A stretch of 64,000 nt of DNA from Sistotremastrum niveocremeum HHB9708 (GCA_001630475.1 KV419403.1:255156-319155), one strand, 5' to 3'; shown: positions 11,449 to 22,778, counted from the first letter of the stretch. Numbers and translations are program-made. Notes: generated by a model not told the origin, from the letters alone.

Positions 11449-12667
11449 ATGAGCTCGCAGCCCAGGTACTTCGAGCCCTCACCGTTCAGGAAACACAGGA
11501 AGCTCATACTCCATCATTTGAAGCAGTACGGTCAGCGCCAGCAGCGTCCTTCGTACAAGGAAAAGTGAGTCTCAGTAGTCTTGCTATTTTCGCTCTCAAG
11601 ACTGACTTTGTCATGTAGATTCACTGAATGTCGTGATCGCTTGAATACTGCCAATAATGTTAGTCTGCGAGATATAGACTTGTTGACAACTCCTCATTTA
11701 TTTTGTTCTCTTCTTACATCGACAGATCAGGGAGGACCTCGACCGACAATTAGCGATCGCAGAAGCTAAATTGCGAGCTCTCGAGGACGAATGCGGGTGC
11801 GCTGTCAATCTCAGAGATGTCAAACATGAGCTCACATACCAACCTCAGTTTACTTCTCGATGTCCTTGTTCATCAGTCCGCAATTCAACATGGTCACCCA
11901 CTCCCTGAATATGGCCCTGAACACCAGCAATTCTTACAGTCACATCAAGGACATCATGCTTATGCTTATGCTCCTCCGTATCGCGCAGATCCTGGTCCGC
12001 CTGAGGTCTACAACCCTGCAGAGGACGCGACGATGAGCTATCGTGGAGGACCCCCTGTCCCTCCCCCGCCTCCTATGGAGAGGCTCAGTTCGAATGGGAG
12101 TGGTCATCGCGAGTATTCGCATAGACCTATGTCCGGCATGGTGTGTAACTGTCACCTCCGCGTAGCTTCCCGCGTACCTGATCACGCCGCCAGCCTGACG
12201 ATGAACGCGGCCGTACTAGAGTTGCTGAATATTCCTCAGAACAGTACCACGAGCCTCGTCACACCCGCCGATCTCAATCGCGCCATCAACCCCCTTCCCA
12301 AGCAGCAGCGGTGCCCCCACCTGACGCCTATCACACACATTCGCCAGGGCATCATCGAGCATATTCTTATGAACGGCATGCAGACCGCGAGCGTGAACGC
12401 GAGGTAGTGGAGCCCGTGTTCCATCATTATGCTCCTACCGTAGCCCATCGAAGCAGCGATAACGTTGACCCATCACCGCGTTCTCATTCCGTATCCCATT
12501 CAAGATCTCAGTCTCACAGCAGACCAAGATCTAACTCTAGAAATCAAAGAGGTGGCCAATCTCCTCCCCCTCCTGGGAGTAGTCATAGTCATCGAAGTCG
12601 TGGACGAGATCGGGGTATGGACCTTGATGGAAGCCCTCCACCTTCTCGAAGAGGCGGGGATGACTAG
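11449..12667 (+). CDS. Coiled-coil protein, possibly Iec3-like (INO80 complex)
   Basis: Five exons (11449-11564, 11619-11658, 11726-11796, 11849-12140, 12194-12667) give 330 aa in frame. The N-terminus is a basic, helical, coiled-coil region of about 85 residues. It contains FRKHRKLILHHLKQYGQRQQ, RPSYKEKFTECRDRLNTANN, LAIAEAKLRALEDECG and LLLDVLVHQ. The pattern of a basic start, a heptad helix and a closing LLLDxL resembles the Iec3 subunit family of the INO80 chromatin remodeller. I hold this as inference only. The rest is low-complexity: histidine/tyrosine/proline-rich, a PPVPPPPPMERL stretch, then Ser-Arg-His repeats (SHSVSHSRSQSHSRPRS) and an RGRDRG motif. The composition fits a nuclear protein. 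Confidence 0.6.
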
Positions 12668-13037
12668 ACCCACTCAGTCCTTAAGGTCGCAATTCTCTAG
12701 GTTCTTCAGACGCGATCAGGAGCGTCTCCATAGCTGGCCCCGCTTCGCATGAGGAGCGCGTGCGGCTCCAAAATACTCACACTCGCGCTTGGTCCCTTAA
12801 CTTAATCTTCGATTTTCTTGCATTCAGAGTCTTTCAGACCCCGTCCGCCCAGAGCTCAGATTCATAGCATCATCGAATCTCGCATTCCACCCAGCTCTCA
12901 ATTGTTGCCGTCGTGATCCCACGCTACCGCTACCAATCTTCGGTGTTGGTCGCTGTTGGTCAGCAGACTCTCACTGCGAAGCGCCCTGATCCAAAACTTG
13001 GACACCTTCTCGTCTTCCTCAAAACCCAGTTTCAATG
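12668..13037. other. Intergenic between convergent genes
   Basis: This 370-bp stretch has stop codons in all frames and no repeat. It most likely holds the two facing 3' untranslated regions, or a short terminal exon of the minus-strand gene. Confidence 0.4.
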
Positions 13038-14002
13038 TCAACCTCGGAGATCCTCATCAAATTCCTCAGGATCCGGATCACTCTCAATGTCGTGCGAACT
13101 CTCCTGACCATCCGAGCGGTTCATCCAATAAGCCGTGTCCACGCTGTTTTCTACAGCAGAGAAGAATGCATCACTAAAGAGCCTGTTTGGGGCCCCAGGA
13201 CTGACTGTGCTTCCAATACGAGTCGGGTGGTTTCGAGACGGCGTGGGTGACGATGGCATGGAGTTAGCTGCCAAGCCTGATGTTGAAGGTTGGGAAGGAG
13301 ATGTGGCGTTACTGAACGCTTGAGGAGATGCAGGCGACCGTACCCTGCTTGGACCTGCGTGTTTTGGATTGCTTGGGTCGTTTACACCCGAGGCCCTTGC
13401 GTTACGTGCATTCAAGTAGGCTAACGTGATTTGTAGACCGTTGGTCATTGTAGCACTTGACTGCGTATGTAGTTGATCTCTCTGATTGCGGAGCTGTCTC
13501 CGGCGGCTGGTGAGACCATTTGTACCACTGTATTCTCCTAGGATCAATTTCAGTTCATTTCCTTTATTCAGTCTAATATTACTGACTTTCCGTCCTCATA
13601 AAATCGACTGCAAGGACTATTCGGTGCTACCGTCTTGGTGAGACAGGCATTGCTCGAAATAATTGGAGTCACCTGTTCTTCTTCCGTCAGACACGATAAG
13701 CGATCCGGTTCAACATTAGCGTATCCCAAGACTGTGGTGAGGGCATGTGGAGGCAGCCTCGCCATATACGTCAATGCGCCCTGAAACTCAGTTGCTTCTG
13801 CTAATCTTGTCATTTCTTCAATTGCTGTTCCCTGTTGAACTTGTGATCGTGAAGGCAGAACGAGATTTTGGTCGAATTGACCAGGATGAACAGGTGGGCT
13901 TAAAGGTGTGTGAGGCTGTGGCTGTTGCTCAACAGCCTCAGCTTGTTCACCATGCTCGGTACTTAGCTGCAGGGATGAAGTCTTGTCTTGGCTGATTGGC
14001 AT
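13038..14002 (-). CDS. Unrecognised protein, low-complexity
   Basis: A two-exon model (13609-14002 and 13038-13537) gives 297 aa in frame. The splice junction was chosen because it keeps the frame (donor GTCGAT, acceptor CTAG) but is not certain. The first exon starts MPISQDKTSSLQLSTEHGE, is glutamine/proline-rich, and has one helical stretch (EEMTRLAEATEFQGALTYMA). The second contains a basic segment (SRRRQLRNQRDQLHTQ), long Ser/Pro-rich linkers, and an acidic tail (SDPDPEEFDEDLRG). No domain is recognised. Continuous coding character over almost 1 kb and absence of repeats suggest a genuine nuclear-type protein. Confidence 0.55.
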
Positions 14003-14372
14003 CCTTTGACGCCTGAGTGGAATTTTTGCTTAGTATAATAAAAGAATATAAGAGGCGGTGTTGAATGTCGAGTCCCAAACAAAGCAAGGAACAAAGTACA
14101 CGATAAAGTACTATCCTGATAGTGCCAGTGGGCCCGTCTCCGGGCCGTCCCGAGACAACAGAAATCGCCCACTCATTGGTCAACAACAGAGAAGATTCCT
14201 TCTTCCAACAAGCGTGATAGAAATATGCCTATGATAGGATGCCGTTCAGAAAAGATCTTCTCAGGATCGATGCAGCTAAAAATTACACTTTACCACTACA
14301 AGGGCTTGCGGGATCCCCTCACCTCCGCACCCCTCTCCGAACTGAACAGTTGCAATCCACTGCTATCTTAAC
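14003..14372. promoter_or_regulatory. Bidirectional promoter region
   Basis: The 370 bp lie between the divergent starts of the unrecognised gene and the first methyltransferase. Plus-strand AT-rich patches (for example near 14030-14060) are the only visible promoter-like feature. Confidence 0.35.
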
Positions 14373-15714
14373 ATGTCTGAAGGAATATTCCTAAATGCTC
14401 GTGTTGGCTCCGACAAGACGGCTGCAACACAGGATCTCCCAGCTTACATCTTACCATCTGATGCCCATGAAATGGATGTTAGCATTAGCCTTCGGTCCGG
14501 TCGAGCTGGTAGGGTTCTGACGTGTCTCACAGAGACTCGATCTTCAACATAAAATATGGTCGACAATAATGCATGGATTGTGTCCTATCTCGAAAGATGA
14601 GCTCGATCTTGTACTCCATAGCAAGTCAGGCCATCCTTCACCGAAGATCTTGGACGTGGGATGTGGGTCGGGGATATGGTTCGCTCACCTGAACTTTATA
14701 TAAGTCAAGTGCATTCACTTTACTTCTGAAGGTGTCTGGAAATTGCCAAGGAGTATCCGCATACTACAGTAGTAGGGTTTGACCGTACCCCTTCAAAACT
14801 GTTGTCCGTATTTCCTGCTTCGCGGTCAGATTCTATTCTTACTGAGAGACGCGTGTACCAGGAACGTACCACAAAACTGCTCGTACGTCCATTACATTTC
14901 AAAAGAGCGATTCGTGAGGCGAACCGAATTAGTTTCGTGCAGGGAAATGTACTCCAAGGATTAAAACAATTCCATGGCGAATTTGACTTGGTCCATTGTC
15001 GGGTAGTCATGTCTCATGTACTTCAGATTTTCTTGAGCATTGACATGAAAACTGACCGATGGAATTCACAGATTAAATCGGACATGCAGAAGTCGGTCAT
15101 ACAGGACTTGGTTCGCTGCCTTCGCCCAGGTGAGACTGGTTGAATGACGTGATCTACAGACGCATCTCATTTACGACACAGGGGGCCTCCTAATTATCTC
15201 AGACTGGGATGAGATCACGGTCGACGAAGACCATGTAATGTTACCGGCAGCCAAAGACAACGGCGAACCAGGAGAAAGAGGGTCTTGGTTAGCTCGAGTA
15301 ACGAACGAAGCGTACGCTCGAGATCCCATTGATAGCGTCCTTCGATTTATCGTTTCGGATGCGTTGAAAAATAGCGACTCCGTTGACCAGGAGACGTTGG
15401 GAACTGCTCTGTATTTAAGTCCGGTGGGATGGGATGGGGGCGACGCTGAGCACGGCGCATATATAGGCGAGATGGTCAGGATTGACTTTATGGTGAGCTT
15501 CCAACCATTTCTGAACAGCAGGGGCCGATTTCGTACACCGCTATTTGTTCTGTAGGATGCCTTTGATGCGTTCAAGCCGATATATTTGAAACGAGGAATC
15601 CCTGAACATGTGGTTCATGAGTGGCGGGCATTATTGGACAAGGAGCTCAGGGGCATAAGCCGACGAATTTTCACGAGATGGCACTCGACATGGGCTCGCG
15701 CTCGTGACCTGTAG
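14373..15714 (+). CDS. SAM-dependent methyltransferase, copy 1
   Basis: The first exons are clear: 14373-14477, 14533-14678, then from 14732. They give RLDLQHKIWSTIMHG, the SAM-binding motif I KILDVGCGSGIWCLEIAKEY, then PHTTVVGFD (motif post I). Later segments are RISFVQGNVLQGL, FDLVHCRVVMSH (motif II/III) and LVRCLRPGGLLIISDWDE, and the C-terminal part contains SPVGWDGGDAEHGAYIGEMV. The exact junctions between 14790 and 15180 are uncertain. This is a class I Rossmann methyltransferase of the type common around fungal secondary-metabolite genes. It has a tandem paralogue downstream with the same exon pattern. Substrate unknown. No disabling mutation is seen once introns are removed. Confidence 0.8.
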
Positions 15715-16069
15715 GTTGAGTGCTCAGAGTTTTATGGGGACTTAGCTTATAACCAAATTGGGATCTGACTGCTGTCCCAGGAACTCGGACCTGCGAACTG
15801 CGGGGTCTATTTTTTCACCAGATCTGGCTGTTGGGGGGCCCGAAAGTCCCGCTCAATAACGCCATGATGCGATTGACACATCAAGTGGGCGATTATGCGA
15901 CTGAAATCTATATTCCCGGCACGGCATTTGGTCCATGAATGTACAGACTTTCCTACGTCCGTTGACAGGAGTGTATTTTAGGCAGTCGTATAGGTAGAGC
16001 GGGCCAATGTCAAAGATTTCACGCTTTCGAGTCTTCTGAACCCCTTCAGTCTTCTCTCAAGTCGACGAG
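15715..16069. other. Intergenic between tandem methyltransferases
   Basis: The 355 bp hold the end of copy 1 and the promoter of copy 2. I see no third-copy remnant that I can defend. Confidence 0.35.
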
Positions 16070-17386
16070 ATGCTTTCCAACCCAATCACGCCGAAGCCTC
16101 TGAGGGACCTTCACGGAAGAGGGATGAACACGCTTTCAGAGGTCTATCAATTGCCGGCCGATCCTGTAGAGTTTGATGTAAGCAACGAACGGCTCAACAC
16201 GATCACCTACAGACTGCTTCCCAGAGACTGAACTTACAACATCAAATCTGGTTGAAGTTGATGAAGGGCCCTGTACCGTTTTCTGACCAGGTGCTCGACG
16301 ATCTGCTCAGACAAAGAGAAGGATATGAACCAGCTATTCTTGATCTTGGTCGTGGATCTGGCATATGGTACGCGAAGATATGGTTGAGTGAGAGACGGAA
16401 ATTGATTGGCGTATTTCGAAGGTCAATTGAAATGGCCGAAAGATTCCCTCACGCCAAAGTCGTAGGATTTGATCTTGTGGAAACGCAACCCCCGTAAGCC
16501 TGCCACGCGCGAAATTTATCGTCGACTCGATATTGAACTTTCAACATAGAGCGCTACCCAACAATTGCACGTAAGCCCGGACTTTCATTCCTGAGTATTA
16601 AACTTACAATGAGCATCAAAGCTTTTTCACTGGCGACCTCACCCGCGGCTTGCAACCTTTATATGACCAATTCGATCTGGTGCATCTCCGTCTTGTGATG
16701 TGTCATGTCAGCGCCTTCGATTTTTCTCTCCTCGAAGTCTCTGAGCTGGAACAGATTAAAGGCAAAGAAGCCAAGAAAGCAGCTCTCAAGGAGGCAGTTG
16801 GCTGTTTGCGACCGGGTAAGGCAACACAAATGTGTAGCGCACGCCTTTCATGTCTTCTCCAGGGGGTATCATCGTGATTCTGGACCACGACGAGTGTTTC
16901 ACCGACGAGAATAAACAACCCTTACGGCCTGCGAAAGATGGCGTCGACGCTGATAACTCTCAACGCTCATGGTGCACACGCTTCTGGACAGAGGTGTTCG
17001 AAAGAACGGATGACGGAAATTTCACTGACGGCGAATACGTCAGGAGCTGCTTTGCTGCGGACCCTAAGATCGACACAAATTCCATCCGGCATGAGATCTT
17101 CTATATGCCTATGGGATGGGATGGGGGTGATCCTGTTGAAGGAGCCGAAATTGGGAAAATGAGCTTCATTAATTTCTGGGTACGTGGAGCCCTACTCGAA
17201 GCATTGGACTCTAAGATGACGAGACTGCCCAAGGATATACATCGAGCTCTGAAGCCCGCCTTTCTTGCTAGAGGAGTCGCTCCCGAGATCATTGATGACT
17301 GGGTATCCAAAGCTGATCAGGAGATCAGCGGAACGCCGAAAAAGTTTTTCTCGCCCATTCGTGGAACCTGGGCTCGCCGATTGTAG
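16070..17386 (+). CDS. SAM-dependent methyltransferase, copy 2
   Basis: Exons begin 16070-16177, 16225-16367 and from 16422, with the same intron positions and phases as copy 1. Motifs are RLNLQHQIWLKLMKG, ILDLGRGSGIW, MAERFPHAKVVGFDL, FDLVHLRLVMCH, AVGCLRPGGIIVILDHDE and MPMGWDGGDPVEGAEIGKM. The C-terminus ends FFSPIRGTWARRL. Motif I reads GRGSG where copy 1 has GCGSG; the glycines that matter are kept. The enzyme is expected to be cytosolic and SAM-dependent with an unknown substrate. The tandem arrangement and shared introns show a local duplication. Confidence 0.82.
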
Positions 17387-18111
17387 CTCCTTGGCCAATC
17401 GAGGATGTCTTGCTTGGACGGCCACTTCTCGGGAACGACATCATAAGTGATTGATGAGTCAAGTCTGTGGTCTTTCAGATGTGAATTTCAGTATCGTGCA
17501 GCGAGGAACGGATACGCACTTTGTCAACGTGTCAATACGAGATCCATAGAAGATCGTTTTGAACCGCAGCCCATGAAGAGATGTGGATTTGATGGACTCA
17601 GAAAGTGGCACTAGCAGAGCTCCAGCAAGAAACCAGCAAGGAACGGCGCCCTTGACAAACGAAGGAGGCACCGAAGCCATAGTCCGTTTGACGAGTTCCG
17701 GAGCATGGTGTTGAGCTCATGTATCGACCTATTAGCAGAAGTGCAAGTCGAAGAGCAAGCCGGAGTACTGTACAGCACTCGAGAACGTATGGGCGCCTAT
17801 TGATATTCCATGCTCGCTGTCATGAACATGCATCAATGCCCACGTCGCACAGACGCCAGTGCCGGCTTCTCACTCCCATCAATACCGGCGAAATTGATTG
17901 TACGTGATCCTCCTAATCTTGGGATAGTTCATCCAGCGAATCCACTTATCAGATCATTTCAGATAATTGAAACAATGTTTCTCTGTTCCGTGACCTCCAA
18001 GTCTTGCTGGCGCCAGTCCAAACGACGTCCTCTCGAGTTCTCGGACGGGCATTGCTCCGAGAGGTGGTGATAGGTCATTCTTGAGAGCACACCCGGCTTT
18101 CTGTTATCGAA
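17387..18111. other. Intergenic, nothing firm
   Basis: This 725-bp stretch lies between methyltransferase copy 2 and the ligase. A 73-aa minus-strand frame (17459-17680) has one hydrophobic patch (CWFLAGALLVPL) but no recognisable domain, and I do not call it a gene. Confidence 0.35.
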
Positions 18112-20159
18112 ATGCCTATCAAATCGCCCCGTCCAACTCCCCACTTTCCTACGATCGATATATTGACCTGGATATTCGGTAAGCTATTTGATCCTTACTT
18201 TAGCCAATTGCAGTTATTTACGACGCTGCCTAGATGAACGAAATACACAATTAGACCGATCGAAGCCCTTGTTCGTCAGTGTTGCGGATCCTACGCGGAG
18301 TATATCGAACGACGAGCTTCGCACTTTGACAAAGAGGATTGGGCATGGATTGCGAGAGCTTGCGGGTGTGAAAGATGGGGATGTAGTGCTTTGCGCTTCG
18401 CAAAACCACTTGCTGTATCCTGCAGTCTTGTTCGGGACCATTTGTGCTGGAGCCCTCTTCACTGGTTCTAATCCTTCCTACACTGAATACGGTCAGGAGA
18501 TTTTCTTATCGATGAATGGTACATGTCACTGACGTAGTTTTCAGAGCTCCTGCACCAGCTCCGAGACTCTGGCGCCAGGGTCGTCTTTGCGACCGCCTTG
18601 ACCTTGCCCACTGTCCTAGCATGCGCACACAAACTCTCTATCCCCGATGAGAGCATATTCCTTCTTGACGGGCCGAGAGGTGTGATCAGAGGCATCGAAG
18701 CTCTCCTTCAATATGAGGGCCGAGACTGGTCGAGATTGAGTACTTTCCGAAAAGTCTCTTCCACGTCAGTCGCTTTTCCCCCCTTTTGAATATATGGTCG
18801 CTGAGCTCTTCGCAGAACAGTGGTTTTGACATATAGCTCCGGGACGACTGGATTGTCGAAGGGTTGTGAACTCACGCATTGGAACCTAGTCAGTCACGGC
18901 GTTTCGTCGATCTCTTCCTTGGAACCAAGTTGCGGGGAGAAGAGAAACCCACATAAAAACCACGCAGAACCAGTTTATCTTGCCTTTCTCCCATTCTTTC
19001 ACGCATGTTTGTGTTGTCACTCTATCGTTTATTCTCGCCATTCATCACTTTTGTTCGTAGATGGGATGACCCTCTCTCTGATCAACAATTCTCGGATGGG
19101 TCACCTGACTTACGTAGTCGAAAAATTTGCCTTCCCTACTATCCTCCAAGCCATTCAGAACTATCGCATCAATCACCTGGTCATGGCACCTCCAGTTGCC
19201 GTTCTTCTGGCAAAGTCGCCTATCGTAAAAGACTACGACTTGTCCTCCGTCACATCCATCATGTGTGGTGCTGCACCTCTCGGGACTGAGATCGCATTGG
19301 CAGCCGAGAATGCGGTTGATCCTGGTGGTCGGAGGAACTTCAAACTGTGTCAAGCCTGGGGTATGAGTGAGATCACTGCGGTGATCTCTAACTTCGATTA
19401 TGGAGATTGGGACGAGGAAACGGGACGACTCAGCGTGGGGCAGCTGGGAGCCGGCATTGAAGCAATGATTGTGGATGATGATGAGAATGAGGTGGCTATT
19501 GGTGAGAGTGGAGAAGTCTGGCTGAGGGCACCCTTCGTTTTCAAGGGTTATTGGAAAAACGAGAAAGCGACGAGGGAGGCTGTTACAGCTGATGGCTGGC
19601 TGAGGACAGGCGATGTCGCCAGGGTGAATGACCGCGGCATGTTCTATATCGTTGATCGCAAAAAGGTGGGCCCTCTAACACTCGATACGATCCCATATAG
19701 CTAATGATTATCTAGGAATTAATCAAAGTTTGTGATAGACTAGAGTGCCCAGCCGCGGATATATCTGACATTGAATCATTCAGGTCAAAGGATTCCAAGT
19801 CGCTCCTGCCGAAATCGAAGCTACTCTCCTCACTAATCCGGATGTAGCAGATGCAGCCGTCATCGGCGTGCCTCGGTAAGCCATCTCGTCTCCTCATTAA
19901 AAGCCCAGCTCACTCTTTTTCCAGTCGAGATGGCGGCGAAGAGCCAAGAGCTTATATCGTCAGATCGAAACCTGGCGTCACGGCTTCTGCTATCCATGCT
20001 TGGGTCGCGCAGCGTCTTATTGCATATAAGCATCTCACCGGTGGCATCCATTTCATTGACGCCATTCCGAAGAGTGCATCTGGCAAGATTTTGAGAAGAG
20101 TCTTGAGAGACCGAGCTGCCAAAGCCGATCATGTTGGCACAACCATCGCGAGGTTGTAG
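18112..20159 (+). CDS. 4-coumarate/acyl-CoA ligase-like ANL enzyme with PTS1
   Basis: This multi-exon gene starts [20 protein letters not shown] and ends TIARL. The AMP-binding signature [17 protein letters not shown] is present. So are FLPFFHAYGMTLSL (after removing an intron ending near 19059), [19 protein letters not shown], the motif [11 protein letters not shown], the hinge [19 protein letters not shown], and the C-terminal catalytic lysine motif [12 protein letters not shown]. This is the full order of the adenylate-forming (ANL) superfamily, closest in wording to fungal 4-coumarate-CoA-ligase-like enzymes. It should activate a carboxylic acid as an acyl-adenylate and transfer it to CoA. 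The last three residues ARL fit the peroxisomal PTS1 consensus [SAC][KRH][LM], so peroxisomal location is likely. A lineage-specific hydrophilic insert ([13 protein letters not shown]) follows the AMP motif. It could supply an acyl group to the neighbouring cluster, but nothing proves this. Confidence 0.88.
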
Positions 20160-20725
20160 TGGGTGCTCTCCAACGTATTCTTTAGTCCCTTGATCCTTGC
20201 GTATTTTATAATTCTTTCATTGTGTAGCTTGCATCTCATGCGTATGCATATGCATATATGTATCAGCCCTGCCAGCTCCCGACCCGTAGCGAAGTATATT
20301 ATCGTACTCCAAAAGCACTTGACTCAGATGTCAAATAGTTGTTCCATGATGTACTACCGGGAGCAAATCGTAACGATAGCGTCGGATACGGATCGGCGCG
20401 ACCTCTTCGCCGACGCCGTCCACGACAGCTTGACCAACTTCAGACCAAGACACTACCATAGAACACAGATCGGTGTCGAGCATCTCATGCCTATCGTCAC
20501 GCGCTCTGTTCCGCGTGAAGTGATGTCTAGTTGGAAATACAGGGTGCGAAATAAGAACGACTGCTCCCGAGCTCCTTATGACTGACGATCAGCGCAGGCT
20601 CGGACCAGCTCCAGGACCGCGGCTCCGACGTTCTCTCCAAAGGGGTTTCATGGATTGACTTTGGAGCTCTGCTATTATACATTGTGCTCGAGCTACTACT
20701 CTTTCTTCTGGTACTGGTACACGAG
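20160..20725. other. Intergenic, convergent 3' regions
   Basis: The 566 bp lie between the ligase and the repeat-peptide precursor. Plus-strand frames here are short and unremarkable. A palindromic ATGCATATGCAT-like patch at about 20239-20256 is the only visible structure. Confidence 0.35.
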
Positions 20726-21354
20726 TTATTCGTCACGTTCAACTGCGTGGTAAGGCCATCCCCACTGACGCGCTAAATAGAAATTGAGTTGTGAATCTGT
20801 AGAACGGAGACGGACATACCTTTCAACTTGGACTCTGGCTGCGCCTCAGGAGAAGCGTCACGTTCGACGGCGTGATAAGGCCAACCCCATTGACGAGCTG
20901 GCAAGCCTGAGTTAGTACGATTGTTATCTGATCGGGATCTTCTCACCTTTCAACTGTGGCTCAGCTTCCGCATTCGCATCTCTCTCGACTGCATGATAAG
21001 GCCACCCCCATTGACGAGCTATCCCCTCAAACTCAGTCCAATCCCGAACGATTCGACGCGTCAGCATACCTTTCAACTGAGGCTCAGCGGCCGCATCACG
21101 CTCGACAGCGTGGTAGGGCCATCCCCACTGGCGTGCTACATATCTCTTGAATCAAATGCTCGACATCATTATAATGCCTGCGTACCTTTCAATTCAGGCT
21201 CGGCAGCAGCGTTTGCGTCTCTTTCAACGGCGTGATAGGGCCATCCCCATTGAGGATCAGCGACGGGTGCAGCTTCAGCTTCAGCCTTGGCGACAGGACT
21301 GGCTACGACGAGTGTCGCGATGAGAGCGAGGACAGCGAGATGCTTGGAGAACAT
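20726..21354 (-). CDS. Secreted repeat-peptide precursor 1 (five QWGWPYHAVERD cores)
   Basis: Five exons (21186-21354, 21070-21135, 20947-21018, 20820-20897, 20726-20772) with four phase-1 introns of 47-51 bp give 143 aa. The start MFSKHLAVLALIATLVVASP is a clear signal peptide with cleavage expected after the ASP/AKA region. It is followed by an EAEA-rich pro-segment and the first core in the context VADPQWGWPYHAVERDA. Each further exon encodes exactly one repeat, beginning ARQWGWPYHAVERD and ending in a spacer of the type AEPQLK. The 12-residue core is identical in all five copies although codons differ at many third positions, so the peptide itself is conserved. Repeats are joined by LKAR, with no KR/RR Kex2 site. 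The family could be a RiPP (dikaritin-like) precursor, given two UstYa-family genes within 3 kb, or an alpha-factor-like secreted signal. Product unknown. Confidence 0.88.
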
Positions 21355-21768
21355 TGGGTGTTCAGGAAACAGGATGGGACGAGAATCATCGTTGACACCT
21401 GGGCTTTATACTCCCCATATTTTGTGCTAGTGGGTGGAGCGCGGAGCCGTCAATACAGTCAGAACTGTCAAGCCTGTCAAACCCAACGTCGGTAAGTATT
21501 TGTTGTTCGCTCAGGTGGATTCATCGCAGAATCCTGATTACGTCTTTCGAAGCAGAAGCGCTGGTGGACGATTCTGAAAGGGAAAAGGCTAAAAGAGTAA
21601 ATGACTTCTGTGCCGCATTTGCCGATCATCGCTTCTCGCTCCACATTGGTTTCATCCGGCGACAATTTTAATTTGGTGCGTGCTTCTGCTGGCGCATCTT
21701 CTCACAGCTGAGATCAACAACGCGTAAATAAAGGCTCCATCCTCGAACTGCTCTGGGATCCCCCTAAC
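21355..21768. promoter_or_regulatory. Divergent promoter: precursor 1 / membrane protein
   Basis: This 414-bp spacer separates two divergent ATGs. Besides the minus-strand TATA box, a plus-strand TAAATAAAG element lies about 44 nt before the membrane-protein ATG. Shared control of the two genes is plausible. Confidence 0.45.
21404..21410 (-). promoter_or_regulatory. TATA box of precursor 1
   Basis: On the minus strand TATAAAG lies 50 nt upstream of the precursor ATG, in the context of a GC-flanked box. A strong TATA close to the start suggests a short 5' leader and high or inducible expression. Confidence 0.55.
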
Positions 21769-22732
21769 ATGCCTGCCCAGGACGAATACGCATTGCTTCC
21801 CCAGAGATCGTCACCAAACCACTCATCCGACGACGAATACTCCAAAGAATATTCTTATGTTCCGAAGAGCGGATACTATCTTTCCACAACCTCCCTAATC
21901 ACTATCCTTGTCCTCCTCGTCACTTCATCATCTATTGCGCTAATTTCCACCCTAACCGCTACCCACCTTTCATCTCGCCTTCAATCGTCAGATCTATCAA
22001 TTTCATCCCTTCCCCGACCTAACCAATTTATTGGTCTCGAAAACATCCCTGCCGATGCCCCTGAACGAGAGACAGTCTTTCGCTTCCCGGATCTAATTGG
22101 ACGCATCAGCAGAACGCAACCGACGCACGTTTTCAATTCTGATGAAGATAAGGGTCGCGTTGAGATTACTCCCGAAGATTCGATGATCCTGCAATGGCAG
22201 ACTCCCCAAGATGGAGTCGAAGATTGCGCCATTGCTGGTGTATTTCCCATCGAAGCTGAACGGGGTGGAAAGCCATTTATGGCGGCTGGAAATACGCATG
22301 CGATCGAGGTTTGGAATGTGACAGCGGAAGAGATCATCTCTCCTTCGTCGCTGAACTACCAAACTCGGCCATCGAGGGGGATCTTATTAGGAACCCTCAA
22401 CGTCACTGAGGATATGCGTGATAAGACGCATTGGTTCGTATGTCCCGAGGGACGTATCCAAACGGTGGAATTGACGTGCCCTACGGAGAATTGCGCAGTG
22501 GAGTTTCTCATGAATTTCCAGTTGCCGATGTTGAGTGAGTATCTTTTTTCCCTTCTTCGCCTGCAGTAACCTGATATCATTTGATAGCGATTGATCTGCT
22601 TCAAAGGGAGAAAACGAGCACCTCGTTATACTCCCGTTCCACCAACAATGCGTCATGTGGGGTCTAAGCGATGTCGAAGTCTGGAACCGAACAACGACTC
22701 AACCCACTTTGTTCCCGTGGTCCACATTGTAA
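21769..22732 (+). CDS. Unrecognised type II membrane protein in the peptide cluster
   Basis: Two exons (21769-22534, 22611-22732) give 295 aa in frame. The acceptor at 22610 is chosen because it joins to the frame carrying LVILPFHQQCVMWGLSDVEV. That stretch echoes an internal EVWN-T motif (HAIEVWNVTAEE, then VEVWNRTTTQ). The N-terminal 35 residues are acidic and tyrosine-rich (EYALLPQRS, DDEYSKEYSYVPK). One membrane helix follows (SLITILVLLVTSSSIALIST), then SSLPRPNQFIGLENI and a lumenal domain with several cysteines and N-glycosylation sites. I do not recognise the family, and it lacks the HxxHC motifs of UstYa proteins. Its placement, divergent from precursor 1 and only 46 bp tail-to-tail from a UstYa-family gene, suggests a role with them. 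Confidence 0.75.
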
Positions 22733-22778
22733 CTGCTAAAATACTCCTGATTCGCATCAATTAAATATCATTGATCCA

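Noticed and set aside
17459-17680. 73-aa minus-strand frame with a hydrophobic patch
   Set aside because: No domain, no clear splice context, and surrounded by stops. Not enough to call a gene.
20726-21354. Simple identification as a classical mating pheromone gene
   Set aside because: Basidiomycete mating pheromones are short CaaX farnesylated peptides. This is a signal-peptide precursor without CaaX and without KR sites. An alpha-factor-like role remains only an alternative.
21769-22732. Third UstYa-family protein
   Set aside because: It has the single N-terminal helix but lacks the HxxHC and HC motifs.
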